From NCBI GenBank assembly GCA_021234155.1, contig JAJEKV010000001.1, forward strand, positions 2,169,927-2,233,926: DNA of 64,000 bases, read 5' to 3'. Position numbers and translations under genes: made by a program. Shown here piece by piece: positions 22,749-35,640 of the stretch (its first letter is position 1; each line of letters begins with the position of its first letter). The DNA comes from Isoetes taiwanensis. Its lineage: Eukaryota > Streptophyta > Lycopodiopsida > Isoetales > Isoetaceae. The notes under the pieces are model-generated. The model was not told the origin of the DNA, made no database searches, and saw only the letters and a program-made list of their open reading frames with translations.

Positions 22749-24675
22749 TATACGGCACCTTTAAGTTGCCCACATTATCGCGTACGCTGACGGGTGGCCA
22801 CCCCCTCACATGTGCACCTTATGTGAATGCACTTCATGAAATTCAATACAATATTTATCTGGTTTTATAACAAGTAAGAAATTTTATGATGCGAAGTTTG
22901 TATCAAATCATATCTTTAATGTTGCTATTTTCCTCAACCATTATTGGCGTATGCTTATTGGCATATAAATGTGAATACCCAATCTTTTTCACCATTTTCA
23001 CTCCTTCCAACATAGTGCATATTCCAATGTTGTCCTTATGAGTATAGAAGAAGACTACCAATAGGGTCATCTTTGTGAGTTACCGTGGTACTTGCATCAA
23101 TTTGTCATTTTCTCTTACATTTTTTAAAACACTTTTACGTACTATATTCAATACTGATTCATAGTGGCCCCTCAAGAACTACAATGATAAGTGGTCCCCT
23201 TTGATAAACAACAAGCCACTTGTCATCTTTCTATATAGCACACAAAACAATGGACATAAACTGCACCTTAAGTATGTAATGAAAAAAATTGTTGATCTCC
23301 AACAATCATCATTTATATAATAGAGTGACACGTAGCCATGGCTGGACTAAGTCACTCGTACGATGCTTAATGCAACATTTGAATTAGTCAACATTTTGAT
23401 AAGTGTTCATCCTATCAATCGATTTTACTAGTAATGGTGCCGACATTGCTAGTGTGACGTTCCAGTATATTATATGGTATAAATACCTATATTATAGTAC
23501 AACATCACAGTACATGTCAAGCATAGGATATGTCAATATACTACACATGCATGCCACCTAAATAGCTAGCACGTTTATATATTGTAAGGGGTTGCTCCAT
23601 GGACATATAAATACATTGACATGTATTTATTCCATGCAACCATTAGGAACCATTATATTTTACGTGATAGTATAATATAACTCATGAGCCAGTTAACATG
23701 TGTGTGTGAGTTGCACATCATGCCATAAATCCAATAACATTGTATTTATGACTCATGCAATTATTATTGTTATTATATTGCACATGTTAATATAACATGT
23801 GAATATAACCCACAACTGCCATATGGCAGTTCTCTAAAGAGCCAAGTGGGTCAATCAAGTACTAACCCTAAAGCATAAGGGAAAAGGGCAAGAACCCTAA
23901 AAGCCGTCTTTTTTGGATTCTAGGGGCGATGGTGGCCGATCGGAGGAGCCGTTTGGAGCAATATCGGACATAATCCGGTCTTGCAAAGAACAACGAAGAT
24001 CATCGTGCTCGACGCGATTCCAAGATCTTCATCCGTTTCAGCAGCATGGACGAGTTCCAAGGCATTGAAGACACCCAAGGATTCGGCTAGTGTCGACTCT
24101 GCCAGTCAATGCAAGCTTCACAGATGTTCTTAAGCTGGATTAGTATTTATTCTTAATCCTAGATGATCTGTAGAACCCAAGAACCCATACGTGTAACCTA
24201 GACGAACGAATGAACCCTAATCATGTTGATTAGATTAGTTGATTTTTGTTATTTCGATTCATTCTATTATATGGATGTTATCTCTGTTTTACACCTCTTC
24301 TATATTGGGAAGGGGGGTAGAGACCCAGAGCCTTCTTAGAAGATGATTCTAGAACAACCTTATTAATTTCCAATTAATTGCGGCCTATGCATAAGAGCCC
24401 GCCTGCGCTGTGGGTGGCAGGCCAGACCGGCTGACAAGCAGGACTTGTCCAGTAGTAGTTGATTCCTATGATGTGTAACGTGAGAAACTATGTTTGGAAC
24501 AATATCAGTTATGATTATCAATGCTTGACCCCATATATGTCGCACAACCTAGAGTCCAAAGTGGAACTTTCTCAACAACGATGGCAGATATGCAGCAGCT
24601 TGTGGTAGAAGTGCGAAAATATCTTCAAACAGCAAAGGAACATCCAAAGAGTCTAGAATATAGACATAAAACTCC
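22749..24675. other. Non-coding flank of the ERF gene; exon-like scrap near the right edge
   Basis: AT-rich sequence without a recognised gene. The part up to about 23400 would contain the ERF promoter on the minus strand; no clear TATA box was settled on. At 24580-24676 the plus strand reads MADMQQLVVEVRKYLQTAKE followed by HPKSLEYRHK, which has the look of a host exon interrupted by the LINE tail, but I cannot name it. 23780-24360 has the texture of an LTR leader without a matching partner. Confidence 0.3.
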
Positions 24676-24877
24676 CTTTTTTTTTTTTGAGGGATAAAAA
24701 GGATTTTATTTACTTAGAGAGAATGATACAAAGCCACATGGCAGAGGTGCACCCATCCACGAATATGAGATGGGGGGTAGCTCGTAGCTCCGGCTTGTAC
24801 TATTCTCTTTCCGACCCTAGACCAGTTAAAATAGGTGCCCCATATTTCTTCCTTTACCTCTTCTTCACATTTAAAAA

Positions 24878-26281
24878 CTAGCCTAAATTTTTTAAGTCTT
24901 TCAAGTACCGGGTGAAGTAGGCGGAGTTGATGATATGAATACCTCGATTCTCGGCGAAGACTCGGGCATTCCTCCTTTTCCATATTGACCCGGATCGTTC
25001 AGCCCCACGGTTATGTGAAAAGAAATCTTCTTCTTGGGACACCATTCGGAGGAGAATTCCTAGCAAAGCAATTCTTTGGTTCCTAAGGGGTATTGAACCT
25101 ATCCGGACTCGGGCCCATACTTCATGCAGCATCCCACATTCCACCAGACAATGTTCTATGGATTCTTCTTCCTCTTCACACATAGGGCAAAGTGGGCTCA
25201 CGTTATTGTCCCATTTGGAAACTAGATGATTGACCCTTGGGACCCTGTGGATCACTTGCCAAAGAAAGGCGTTGATTCGTGGAGGGAGGAATTTCAGCCA
25301 AGCGTTTCTCCAGATGTTTTTAAGGATGTCCTCCGTGATCACTAGCTCCCACTTGGGAGAATCTCCTCTATTTATTGTGTTTGGGAGTACGGAAGCCACA
25401 CATTCCAAAATTATCTTGTCTGCCTCCTTTAAACCAAAACAGGCTTGAAATGCTTCCCAACTGGCCAGGTGCCCTCCCATATACCACTGAGCACAAGAAT
25501 GTATACCACAGTTTTTCCATCTCTTCACAATCCTCGCGTCAGCCACTATACCTAATGGGCCTTGTTTATTGTGCAATTCCACTGGTACCCACCATGGAGG
25601 GGAGGTCCCTGCTTTAAATTTGCTGATATCAAGCATGAATAGTTTCTTTATGGCATTCCAAGCCGAAATAAAACCCTTCAGGAAGGGGGAGGCTTCTTTA
25701 CATGGCTTGAGATAAAAAAAGAGAGACCATGGAAGCGAGACCTTGACGGACGGCTTACTATGCTTACAAGAATATAATAGAGCTTGGTTGATGAGGTGCA
25801 AACCTGGAGACTTCACCTTTTCCTGAAGAATCATCCATATGAATTTGGCTATTAATACTTTGCTCTGTAAGACTATGTCAAACATACCAATTCCCCCTTC
25901 TGTTTTGTCCCTCTTGCACTTCCACCAAGCAATTTTGATCGTTGCACCTTCTTCATTACCTCCCCAGACGAAGTTTCGAATCAGCCCTTCTAACTCCTGC
26001 ACCTTCTCCCTCGGAGCAAGTAGAATTGATGATATGTATACATAAGTATTACTTAGCACATGTTTTGCCACAGTAATCCTCCCTGCAAGGGATAACTTTG
26101 CTACCTTCCACCAATTTAGGTGTTTATGTAGGCCTAGTAGCATTTCATCCCATATTCGTGCACTAGTGATGTTAATGCCCACTGGGATTCCTAACAAGCT
26201 GGAGTGTTCACCCTCAGGGATAATTTTCCATGGTAAGCTTTCCAAACATATGGGATGCCTGTTCTCCAAAGGCCACTGCAC
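24878..26281 (-). pseudogene. LINE copy A: ORF2 C-terminal region with zinc-binding motif
   Basis: A 467-codon open frame covers the thumb and connection region after the reverse transcriptase (GIPVGINITSARIWDEMLLGL, WWKVAKLSLAGRITVAKHVL) and ends with FLPPRINAFLWQVIHRVPRV, then CPMCEEEEESIEHCLVEC, the zinc-binding-type tail of plant L1 ORF2 proteins. The frame overlaps the next by 68 bases in a different phase, so a frameshift separates it from the catalytic domain. Confidence 0.88.
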
Positions 26282-27269
26282 TGAGCATTTTTTTCCAATT
26301 TATGAGGCAACCTGAAGCTATTGAGAAGGTGGCCAGTAGTTGTCCTGCACATGACATATTGTTTTCCTCTGCCTCAATAAATAGAAATGAGTCGTCTGCA
26401 TACTGGTTACAGATTTGTTGAGAACCGTCCCACATTTCTAGTCCCTGAATGAGACCGTCTGCAGATGCTTGCAGGAATAACTGTGAGAGAGCTTCTGCTG
26501 CTATATTGAAGAGGAAGGGAGCCAGGGGACAACCTTGCCTGATGCCCCTCTTAATCTCAAATATAGGAGATGATTCACCTTGAAATAAGACTGAGGCTCG
26601 AGCTGATCTCAATAGTTTCATTACCCCTTCTATAAAAATATCCCCACAACCTAGCTTGAGCATCATTTTATGCAGAAAACTCCATCTAATGCTGTCATAT
26701 GCCTTAGTGAAATCTAGCTTTAGATATGCTACTTTTTTGTCTGCTTTTTCCGCCCGGTGCAACCCTTCAAAAGCTGCTGCCACATTGCTCAGAATACTCC
26801 TACCCGGTAAGAAGCCGGATTGGGCCTGTGAGATACCTTCTGCTAAAATTGGTTTGATCTTCTCTGCCATAGCCTTGGCTATGATAGGCCTCCAATCGTT
26901 AATTGTGCTTGGCTCCTTACACTTGGGTACCAAGGCAATGCAGCCTGTATTCAATCTTGGATTTAAATTTTCAGCTTGCAAGAAGTCTATGTATGCAGAA
27001 AAGATATCATTTTTAATCCATTCCCAATTGCACTGGTAGAATTTGATGGGAATTCCATCCATACCCGGACATTTATTCTTAGCCAATAAGAGGGTGGCTT
27101 TTTCAAGATCCTCCATAGAGAGAGAGCGGCTCAGAATATCTTTTTGGCTAGAGCTCATTATAGGTGAAACTTTTGAGATCACTAGCTCTTCATATGTATC
27201 TTGGAATGGTAAGTTATGTTCCCCAAAAAGACCTTGGAAATGATTATGTAAGTACCTTTTAGATCCCAC
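26214..27269 (-). pseudogene. LINE copy A: reverse transcriptase domain
   Basis: A 351-codon frame contains CPGMDGIPIKFYQCNWEWI, then NDWRPI, QAQSGFLPGRSILSN, AYLKLDFTKAYDSIRW, GIRQGCPLAPFLFNIAAEAL and the catalytic QYADDSFLF. All catalytic aspartates (LDFTKAYD, YADD) are present. It shares its sequence family with the frames at 33421-34509. Confidence 0.9.
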
Positions 27270-27588
27270 AGGGATTTGAGGGTCGAGCCGTAAGCCTAGT
27301 GTGATAGAGTAGGCGACCTCTTCTTTTCTTTAGCTGACTTAAAGAAGACCTTGGTGCATTTATCACCTTCATTTAGCCAAGTCAATCCTTTGCATCATCT
27401 TCTCCATTATCTTGACTTCCTCTAGTGCCTTTATCGTTCTATTATTCCCTTCTCCTCTATCCCATCATTCGGGCCCAATGCTCTAAGTGAGTGGGCTGAT
27501 TGTAAAAGGCTATCCAACTCTCCCCTCTCCCTTTGCACTTTAGTCTACCCCAACTTTTGGCATAATTTTTATATTACCGGGGCCGTTA

Positions 27589-28400
27589 TCATGGTTTCCA
27601 TCCACGAGCCCGTTCGAAAGTGGATTGCCATATGCTTTTACAAGCCTCCACAAATTCTGAATCTTTCGGATATCTAGTGTTGAGTTTGAATCTTTGTTTT
27701 AGAGGTTCTAATCTGGCAAATCTGGGTAGATATGACACGTGGATTGTGATCCGAGATAGCATTTTGTAGAAGGTTGGATCTATGCACATTTGGAAGGATG
27801 GTAAGTGCCTCATCGTTGATGTAGCATCTATCATGTCTTGCATAAGACCTACCCATGCCTATCCATCCGTTACACCATGTATAGCCCTTATCTCCGTCTA
27901 CTTCCATGAAGCCTATATCTTCTAACAGTTTGCACCATTGTACTTTTCTAAAACCCATGCACAATTGGATGATACCCCTTGTCTATCCTCGGCCTCCACC
28001 ATATTGAAATCTCCTACCATTAGCCCCGGCTACCTTGTTCCCGAAACCTTTTAATTTGTGCTAAGAGTGGCCCATAGGGCTCCTCACGCCCTCTGGGAGG
28101 TTGTTATGGGCGTGAAACGTTCACCAAGCCCCATACTTTACCTTCATGTTGCCATAAGATTAGAGACCATCTCCCAAATCTGTCTACAGCGTGACTCACA
28201 TACTTTTACTTCTTTTTCCGCTTGATGGGGGTCCTTGCACTAGAAGTTTCCTTTTTTTGCAGCAATACCCACGTATTCATTGCCTATTACTTTGAACAGA
28301 CTCTGTATTTCTTCCTTTTTACACTTATGTTCTTGTAAGCATATCACATCCGGGTTGATCCCCTTTATGGCTTGCTAACCTACTCTTCTTGTATTGAGGA
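27589..28400 (-). pseudogene. LINE copy A: endonuclease remnant
   Basis: The minus strand at 27674-27964 encodes KGYTWCNGW, GRSYARHDRCYIN and ISDHNPRV, the C-terminal signatures of the AP-type endonuclease, including the catalytic Asp-His pair in SDHN. Upstream to about 28400 the frame is broken but resembles the same domain. Confidence 0.7.
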
Positions 28401-28552
28401 TTTTTTACTCCCTAATATTCGGTGAGAATTTTATGATTCATAAAGAGATGTTTTAGGACCCTTTTTCCTTTTCATGCTATCCAACCCTTCTTCTTCTAGA
28501 CTTGTGCTTGTTACCTTTTTTTTTCTGTTAGAGTAGGGGGTCTTCATCCACC

Positions 28553-30647
28553 ATGTCCTCCTCTTCCATTAGATCCAAAAGCCCACTTATTTTTGTTTGG
28601 GGAATGGCTCTCTCTATTTCATCAATTCCCCATATACCAATATATCTCTCCCAATCCCTCCTTCCGCTTCAGAAAGCTATCCCTTCTCTGTGTTTGTTGT
28701 TTCCAGAATGTACTGAGAGAAAGGATTTTTTGCTCCTAGAACAAAGTGAGTGCTTTCGAAGATGCTGGGAAGAGGTTTTGGCCGGAGTGCTCCGGCTCTT
28801 AGAGCAATGTTCCTAGTCCTCCCTCTTTGTTTGGAACCTACCACTTCCCATGGTGATAAATGCGCTTTTGGTAAACTTATGAGATTCTTTGGGCTGTATT
28901 GTCGATTCATTAGCTAGCTTTCCCACGATGTTGGGGCAGTGATTCTCACCTCCCTGGCTAGGGGCGCATGGGGTGATACTTATGGGGTGGCTAACTGGTG
29001 CACCATTGGATGTGGGAGGATCATTAAGGCGGTCGGAGCTTGTTGTTGAGGAGTTCCAGCTTTTCTAGGCGACTTGGGGTTCTCTTCTAGTCCTTCAATC
29101 TTTATGTAATAGGAAACATTACGTATATTTCCCATCTATTGGTCAATTTCAGGGGGAACTTGAAAGAGCATTTGCCACTCTTAACTACCACCCCTTTAGG
29201 TATGCGGCGTTGCGGTATTGCTACACAAATCTTTGGTCCTTTGGCGATGGAATGTGAGATATATGCTCCCTCTTTGTGTTAGCAATGACCTTTAAGAATT
29301 CAGGTACCAACATATATGCGGAGGTAAGTGTTCGATCTCTAACCAACACGGAATTTTGATGGCGAGATTTGATGGGGAGAGAAGCCGGTGAGTAATATTG
29401 ATATAAAATGTACTCTCCCATGAATGAGTCTACTTGCGGGACACCATCTTATCTACCTTTGCTGCTATCAAAAGAATGAGAAAGAAGTTACTTCCCAGTG
29501 CCTTTAACGATTCGTGTTGAGGTAGGCCTAATTTCTTCAGGTGTCTTTGAGAGCCCGGTATTCCAGTTTTTGGAGGTCCGGGAATCCTCACGTAAAGAAA
29601 CCAATGACGGATCGTGATACCGGGTTCTCCACCACTTTTACGTGCGTCAGTGATCTATCTCGCTATTGGATAGTTAGACTCCTCGTCTACTTCCATATTT
29701 CCGACCCTTTCAGTTCCATTTTCTTCAAGTTGGCCTTTGTTGGGTTTGCCCGGATCTTGAGCAAAACACTGCTTCTACTATTTTAAGTCTTTGCATCTAC
29801 TCTCAAACTCTCGGCTGTTTTACGTTGGCATCGTATTCTTTATCCACTCGAGAATCTAGGCTTGTTAACTCTTGCTATCGTGTCATTGTTTTCCAAGCCT
29901 CCCTTACATTACTCCTTGCATTACCACTAGCCGACCCCGATCTTCCCCCTACTCTTACTTTTGCCTTCACTATTATTTACGGTTACGAAGATCACATTAT
30001 CTCTTGATGTAGAGGGAAACCTCTTACCTCTGTTTAAGTCCTTTGGGAATGCTTGCTTATCATCTGCTCCAGCCTCCATCATGATCTTATCGGTTTTCGT
30101 TGATTGCTCTATGCCTTGGGGCATGTCGGTGAACTGTAAGCACAGGCGTTTCCTTAGAGTCTTGTTGGGGACCAAATGCCCCTTCACCGTGTTGGGGATC
30201 AAAGCCCCTTGGCTTTCTGCATGATGCCTAGTAGCCCCTCTCTCTGTCTTTGAAGAGAAGCTTCCTCTACTTCCCTGGTGAAGGTGTTCTTACTACCCTC
30301 CATGCCCGATTTTCTGCCCCATCAGGCCTGTGTCGTTGTATTGCTTTGGTGTTCCTTTGCTCTACCATCTTCGATACCCAAGGCAATTTGATTTGGTTTT
30401 GTAGTGCCGATTTGTCTCCTACACATCTCCCTATTGCAGAGGTTCTCCCTGCCACATTTCCTTCTTCGTTCTTAGAACTCAATGGGCCTTCTGTGCCTAA
30501 TTCAAAATTGCAAAAAGTATCTCCAGAATTTGGGGCTTTTGCCCACAATGCTGCAATCGAAGCTTGTTGTGCAATTTCTGTGAAGCTGGAGCCATGGAAC
30601 GACCTCCCAAGATCGTGACCTGCCTCACCTACCTGTGATACTGCCAC
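28553..30647 (-). pseudogene. LINE copy A: ORF1 fragments
   Basis: Open minus-strand stretches at 28677-28910, 29927-30202 and 30267-30647 lie where ORF1 is expected, upstream of the endonuclease. The most 5' piece starts MAVSQVGEAGHDLGRSFHGS. Composition and position suggest the nucleic-acid-binding ORF1 product of plant L1s, but I see no zinc knuckle, so this call rests on position. Confidence 0.4.
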
Positions 30648-30734
30648 AACAGAACTCGTCTGCAGGCCCTCTGTCTGCGGAACAGGTCTGCCACAGTAGA
30701 ACGGGTCTGGCTCTGAGAGTTTGTTGTGGAAGAT

Positions 30735-31201
30735 AAAGGTTAGCTCAAGTAAAGGTCAAGCAAGCGAAGCTTCACATCGGCAATTGTAAGAAGCTTGCTC
30801 CAAGGTGGGCAGGCCCTTTCAAGATTTTGGAGTGAGTAGGGAGCTAAGCCAACAAGCTCGACTTGCCCGCTCATCTAAAAGTTCACAATATCTTCCACAT
30901 GAGCCTAACTTAAGAGGCATAATCCAAACCCAGAGGAGGTTTTGGAGACTCCAATCTTGTTGGAGATGATTGGGGAACAAATTGAATAGTTCTCGGATTA
31001 ATTCTTGACAAAGCGTTCTTGAAAATAAGAAGGTTTCAATCCCTTCAATACTTGGTGAAGTGGAACCATTTGCCCGTGGAAGACGCAACATGGGTTTTAA
31101 AGCAAGATCTAGATAAGCAATGCCCGGAATTAGTGGAGAAATTCGACGGCCAAGCCATCTCCGAATTGGTCGATGCCAACCTATTAGGTTCTTTTAGTTA
31201 A
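30735..31201 (+). pseudogene. Chromovirus integrase C-terminus and chromodomain fragment, plus strand
   Basis: The plus strand encodes KLAPRWAGPFKILE and, after decay, LDLPAHLKVHNIFHMSL, the C-terminal region of a Ty3 integrase. This is followed by a chromodomain (LQYLVKWNHLPVEDATWVL) ending at a TAA at 31199. It is opposite in orientation to the element at 2114-11808 and different in sequence, so it comes from a second chromovirus lineage. The rest of that element is not seen. Confidence 0.8.
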
Positions 31202-31264
31202 GCTTGAGTAGGAACATGTATGCATTCTAGGGTAGTTGGGATGCATATACGAAGATTTTGGAGT

Positions 31265-31745
31265 GTAGGCGATGATGAGATCCCCCCAGGGGCGTTCTCT
31301 AGGCCAGTATGCACCAAGAGTGCACATGACCAGGAGGGTCATGTGAGAGGAGCGCAGCATCGCGGGCAATGATGGGATCAATGGAATGTTTCCTAGCTTA
31401 AACCTTCAGGGCCATGATGCACTGCAGGTGTGCATGACTGAAAGGGTCATGCATGAGTAGGCACGTGATCGTGGGTGATGATGGGATCATTGTTAATATA
31501 TTCTCTATGCCACAATGCATGGCACGTGCACATGACCATAGGGGGATCATGATGAGGTAAGTGTGATCATGCGCGATGATGGGATCGTCTGGCACGTTCT
31601 CTAGCTTAATTTCCCAGGAGCATGAGGCACTGCACACGATCAAGGGGATCGAGTACAAGGTAGCACCCGATGATGGGCAATGATAGGATCGTCTTAAACG
31701 ATCCGTAAGCTCAAATCCTATGGGCCATGATTGAGTGCACGATAG
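31265..31745. repeat. Degenerate tandem repeat, about 5 units of 97-111 bp
   Basis: The phrase GATGATGGGATC (with variants) recurs near 31270, 31367, 31478, 31576 and 31684. Between repeats are variants of TTCTCTAGCTTAA, GCACTGCA(C/G)GTG and CATGACC..GGGATCATG. It directly follows the plus-strand chromodomain, where such elements keep their 3' untranslated region and LTR. Confidence 0.75.
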
Positions 31746-31974
31746 TAGTGGCATCTTCAAAACTTTCTGGCACCCCTGTTTCAAGGATTATCAAAGCCTC
31801 TGATTCAATTTCATAGTTTTTCTCTAATCTCCCACTTTTTCCGTCTTCTTTTCTTCCATAGTGATTCATGTCAAAATTTAATTCTTCCTTTAGTCTTTCA
31901 CTTTCAGATTTCCTTTTCTTATCCTTTTTCTCTGCTTCCTGGTTTTGTTCAAAGAGACAGCGATGCCTCGACAC
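31711..31974 (-). CDS. Unidentified Lys/Glu-rich open frame
   Basis: An 87-codon frame with a strongly charged stretch (EAEKKDKKRKSESERLKEEL) likely to form a helix, ending in a less charged tail. A second open frame in another phase (31890-32165) overlaps it. I recognise no family. It could be a host first exon or retroelement leftover; its 3' end overlaps the tandem repeat, which argues against a real gene. Confidence 0.2.
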   Translation of the reverse strand: MSRHRCLFEQNQEAEKKDKKRKSESERLKEELNFDMNHYGRKEDGKSGRLEKNYEIESEALIILETGVPESFEDATTIVHSIMAHRI

Positions 31975-32222
31975 TCCATAACAAACTCACAGAAAAACTG
32001 CAACTCTCTTTTGCTGTACAAACCGCCATCACCATCTACAACACCCACGCTTAAAATGGCAAACTTCCGCTCTACCAATCGGGAACACCCGAAAGCTTTG
32101 AAATAGCTTGTACGAAGTCGAGGAATCAAAGAACGCAGTCGCTGAATCCCCTCAAAGATCCACAACCGCCGCCGCCTAAATCAGCCACACCAACCAACCC
32201 ACGACGGATGCAAGGCTTGCTT

Positions 32223-35200
32223 TTACGCAAGAGCGGCCAAGAACCAGGATACACATGAAGCGGCAAATGGCTGGCTAGTCAATCTCACCTGAAACCGAGC
32301 CCTAACCCAATCGGGCACCGCAAGTGAGGGCATAAAACCGCACAATGCTCCCCGTCTCACGATGAAGGCCCGCAACAACAAGGCGAGAGAGGGCTCACAC
32401 CCGCCTAAAGCCCGACTCACAAGGGCATTCACCCCGTCAACGGTGCACCACACGCCACGAAGCACCCTAACCTTGATTGGGGAAGTGAGCTCCATGTCCA
32501 CGCCCAAACCGGCGCCATCGAGAACCCGGAAGCTGCAGAGACCACTTGCACGGCGGGGCAAAGGTGTCATGAATAGCCGCACCCGGTAACAAGACCGCAC
32601 AAAACAAGAAGACACAACATCCGGATGAATCTTCCAAACCTGCACCACCACATCATCACGAGGACTATAGGTATGTGCAAATTGGAATACTCCTCGCCAC
32701 TTGTTCCCGTGATAGCCCTCCACGCCCCTCGGGCAAAAGCGAGCTCGAAAAGAACTCCCACGAAGCTAACCGATCATCCCAATACCAATCCTCCAAGGTG
32801 AGCACAGCGGCCTTCGCCTCCAACGGCTCAAGGTCCGAGCATGCACGTGGCAGCCAAGGGCAAGTGCTAGGGGTAGAGGAACCCACAAGAAAGGAGAAGA
32901 GTGGTGATAAGCGAGGCATAATCTAGTTTGGAAGAGCACACGCACATGATCCCAAGCTCGCGAACACCCCCTGTGGAGAAAAGGGGATGCATGTGGGAAA
33001 GGCCGGAGACCATACAATTGCCTGGGGCAACTCCACATGCGCAGACGGCTTCCCAAACTCCACACAATGGCGAAGAGCGCAATAACAATGCCGCACCAGG
33101 AGAAGATGCTCCATCCTGCGGGGAATGCTCCAAACAAACTTGGAGACCAACACCTTACTATGCAAGTGCCAAATCCGGAATGGCCAAGCCCCCATCCTCC
33201 CTGGGCGGAGACACTTCCACCAAGCCACTTTAACAACGCCCCTTCATCATCCCCCGCCCCACACAAAATGTCGAACAATCTTATCCAAAGCACGTATCTT
33301 ACCCTTAGGAGCTAACATCACGGATCTTTGTATACACATGAGTGCTACAAAGTCTTGACTTGGCAATAGTGATCCTACCCCGCCATGGACAACTTGTGCC
33401 CTTCCACCAATTGAGGTGTTTTACGCAACCCCGCAAAATCTCATCCCACACCCTCCCCATGGAAACATCCCTCCAAAGGGAATACCCAACAGACTTAGTA
33501 CACACATTACGGAAGCACCTTTCAAGGGAATAGAGCCAAACAAGGGGGAGGCGAGTTTGGGCCCATAGTGCGAGCATTTACCCCAATTAGGAAGAATGCC
33601 CGAGGCCAAGGAGAAAGTATCCAGCAAACCCTTCACATTCGGCAAATTCCTCTCTTCTGCCACCAAGAAGAGGAAAGTGTCATCGGCAAACTGGTTAATA
33701 ATCTGCTGGCTACCATCTTGCATCCGAAGCCCATCCACCACCCCTCCTCATCGCAACCAAAACAAGCGGAGGCAATTGCCTCCGCCACAATCGTAAACAA
33801 AAATGGTGCCAAAGGGCACCCACGCCTTACCCTACGCCTAAGGAGAAAAAGGCGGAGGGTTCACCCTGGCACACCACCAGAGTGGCGTCTTTGACCTATG
33901 TAGCTTCATATTTTGTCTTTTGTGAAGCGTGGACCCGCGACCAACGCTAACATCATGGCAGACAAGAACTCCCCAACGAACACTATCGTAAGCTTTGGCA
34001 AAGTCAAGCTTAAGATAGGCAATGCCTTGACCTGTTCTCTTGGCCCAATAAAGGCCCTCATAAGCTGCGGCAACATTAGTCAAAATGTTCATCCTGGGAA
34101 CAAATCGGTGCACCTTACTAATGGAAGAAGTCAACACCGCTTCAACTTCTCTGCGGGGCTTTTCGCAATAATCTTGTACTGAGAGGACAAACAAGGAGAT
34201 AGGCCTCCAATCATTAATAGTAGAAGGCTGCTTAACCTTAAGAATCAAGGAAATACATGCGGTATTCAAGATCCTATCCATTTGAGAAGACTGCAGCAAC
34301 TCAAGATACACCTGGTACACAGACTCACCAGCCCACTCCCAATAAGTATGAAAGAACTCCACAGGGATACCATCCAGCCCAGGATATTTATCCTTGGCCA
34401 TGCACATACATGCCTCCGCTAAATCCTCTCTGGAAAGCTTCTGCTCCAAGCTCTCACGCTGGTGAGGCAGAATAGATGGCTTAACAGCCCCCAAACAAGC
34501 TCCCCGCATCTCCGCTCATAGGGAAGAGAGCCAACGCGCGAAAACCCTGAGAAATGAGCATGCACATACCTCTGCAAATCAGCGGGATCCTCCAAAGTTC
34601 GGCCGTTAGGCAAAGCAAGGGACGCCATAGATGCTGCATATCGCCGCTGCCTAACTGCTCTGAAGAACACCGACGAACTTGTGTCCCCCTCCTTCAACCA
34701 GGTAAGGGCCGCCTTCACCCGCGCCTCACGCACTTTAACTTTGCTCGGCCAACAACCAATACGCCGCGCATTCATTCTCCCTAATGCCATCGGAAAGTTA
34801 GGCTTTCGAATCTTCTCCAACTCGATAGAGACCATGCAACTCACATGGCTCCTCTTTGCCGCGACACTGCCCCTCACGAAAAGACCTTGGCAAAATGCTT
34901 CACCCCCGCCAATGCGGTCACCATACCGGACATACCCGCCGGAGATGAAAGGTATCAAGCCACAACTCGGCAGACCGGGGTAGAAATCCGCATCGCCCGA
35001 AGCGGGTGTTCAAGCGGAACACCGTCCTGGGAGTCGCGAGGCAACGTGCCACGACTGGACAAAAACGAGGGGTAATGGCCAGAAATGGAGGTAAACAGAA
35101 TGTTACTCGCCGCCAAAGAGGGCACACCATCCGATTGGGCATGGGGAAGCGTAGCACCGGGTCATGCCTAGCATATGCCCGGCCAGCGCCAATCACGCCT

Positions 35201-35640
35201 ATTACAATAGGTGAAAGATAAGTCCCCAAGAACCTCAACCAAGGCCAAATCACGCAACAAACGAGACCATCGGTCCCTCTCAAACCCATGCACAAACTTT
35301 GGGTTCCAAACGTGAGCGATCCTCTACTCGGGCTCTACCATATTGAAGTCCCCTAACAAACAACCAAGCAACCCACGCAACCCATTAAGGGGCTCGCAAC
35401 TTATTCCGGATTGTGGCCCATAAAGCACCCCGCTGAGAAGGCTGATTAGGGGCATAAACATTAACAATCCCCCACTCCTGCCCTCCCTCCAACCACTTAA
35501 TTATTGCCCACCAAGCCAAACACATCACGCAGAGTAATGCGGACTCGCACATCCATCCTCCAAGCAATAAGAGTACCCCCACTAGTCCGCCCAGAAGAAG
35601 AAGCAATAGAGCCAAACTGCCTACCAACCATATTCATGAG
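32223..35640 (-). mobile_element. L1-type LINE (copy B), degenerate, same family as copy A
   Basis: Minus-strand frames show, 5' to 3', endonuclease remnants (GAGRAYARHDPVLRF near 35130), the N-terminal linker (34419-34958), reverse transcriptase (33421-34509) and the connection region (32766-33577). Much higher GC than its surroundings, with numerous stops and shifts. It shares family-specific phrases with copy A, including CPLAPF-type blocks, GIPVEFFHTYWEWAGES, and NDWRPIS. The 5' end has no clear boundary. Confidence 0.8.
33421..34509 (-). pseudogene. LINE copy B: reverse transcriptase domain, interrupted
   Basis: The frame from 34509 contains KDKYPGLDGIPVEFFHTYWE, NDWRPISLFVLSVQDYC and YLKLDFAKAYDSVRWGVL. 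The next frame (33741-33421) contains QFADDTFLFLVAEERNL with the catalytic aspartates. A frameshift and loss of about 100 bases of open frame lie between them, so no active enzyme is possible. Confidence 0.85.

Larger units (their letters stand above)
24676..30650 (-). mobile_element. L1-type LINE (copy A), near full length, degenerate
   Basis: The 3' end is a poly(A) tail, seen as a T-run at about 24677-24690 on the plus strand. Reading leftward from about 30650 come ORF1 fragments, an AP endonuclease remnant, a reverse transcriptase with YADD, and a C-terminal cysteine-histidine region. The ORF1 part and the endonuclease are fragmented, whereas 24878-27269 is open apart from one frameshift. 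No target duplication was found. The same family is represented at 32223-35640. Confidence 0.85.

Noticed and set aside
23780-24360. Possible solo LTR (TGTTAATATA...CTAGAACA)
   Set aside because: No target duplication at the edges and no second copy in the window; the TG and CA termini alone are not enough.
32223-33315. Plus-strand frames opposite LINE copy B
   Set aside because: They are shadows of the minus-strand reverse transcriptase region, which carries the recognisable motifs.
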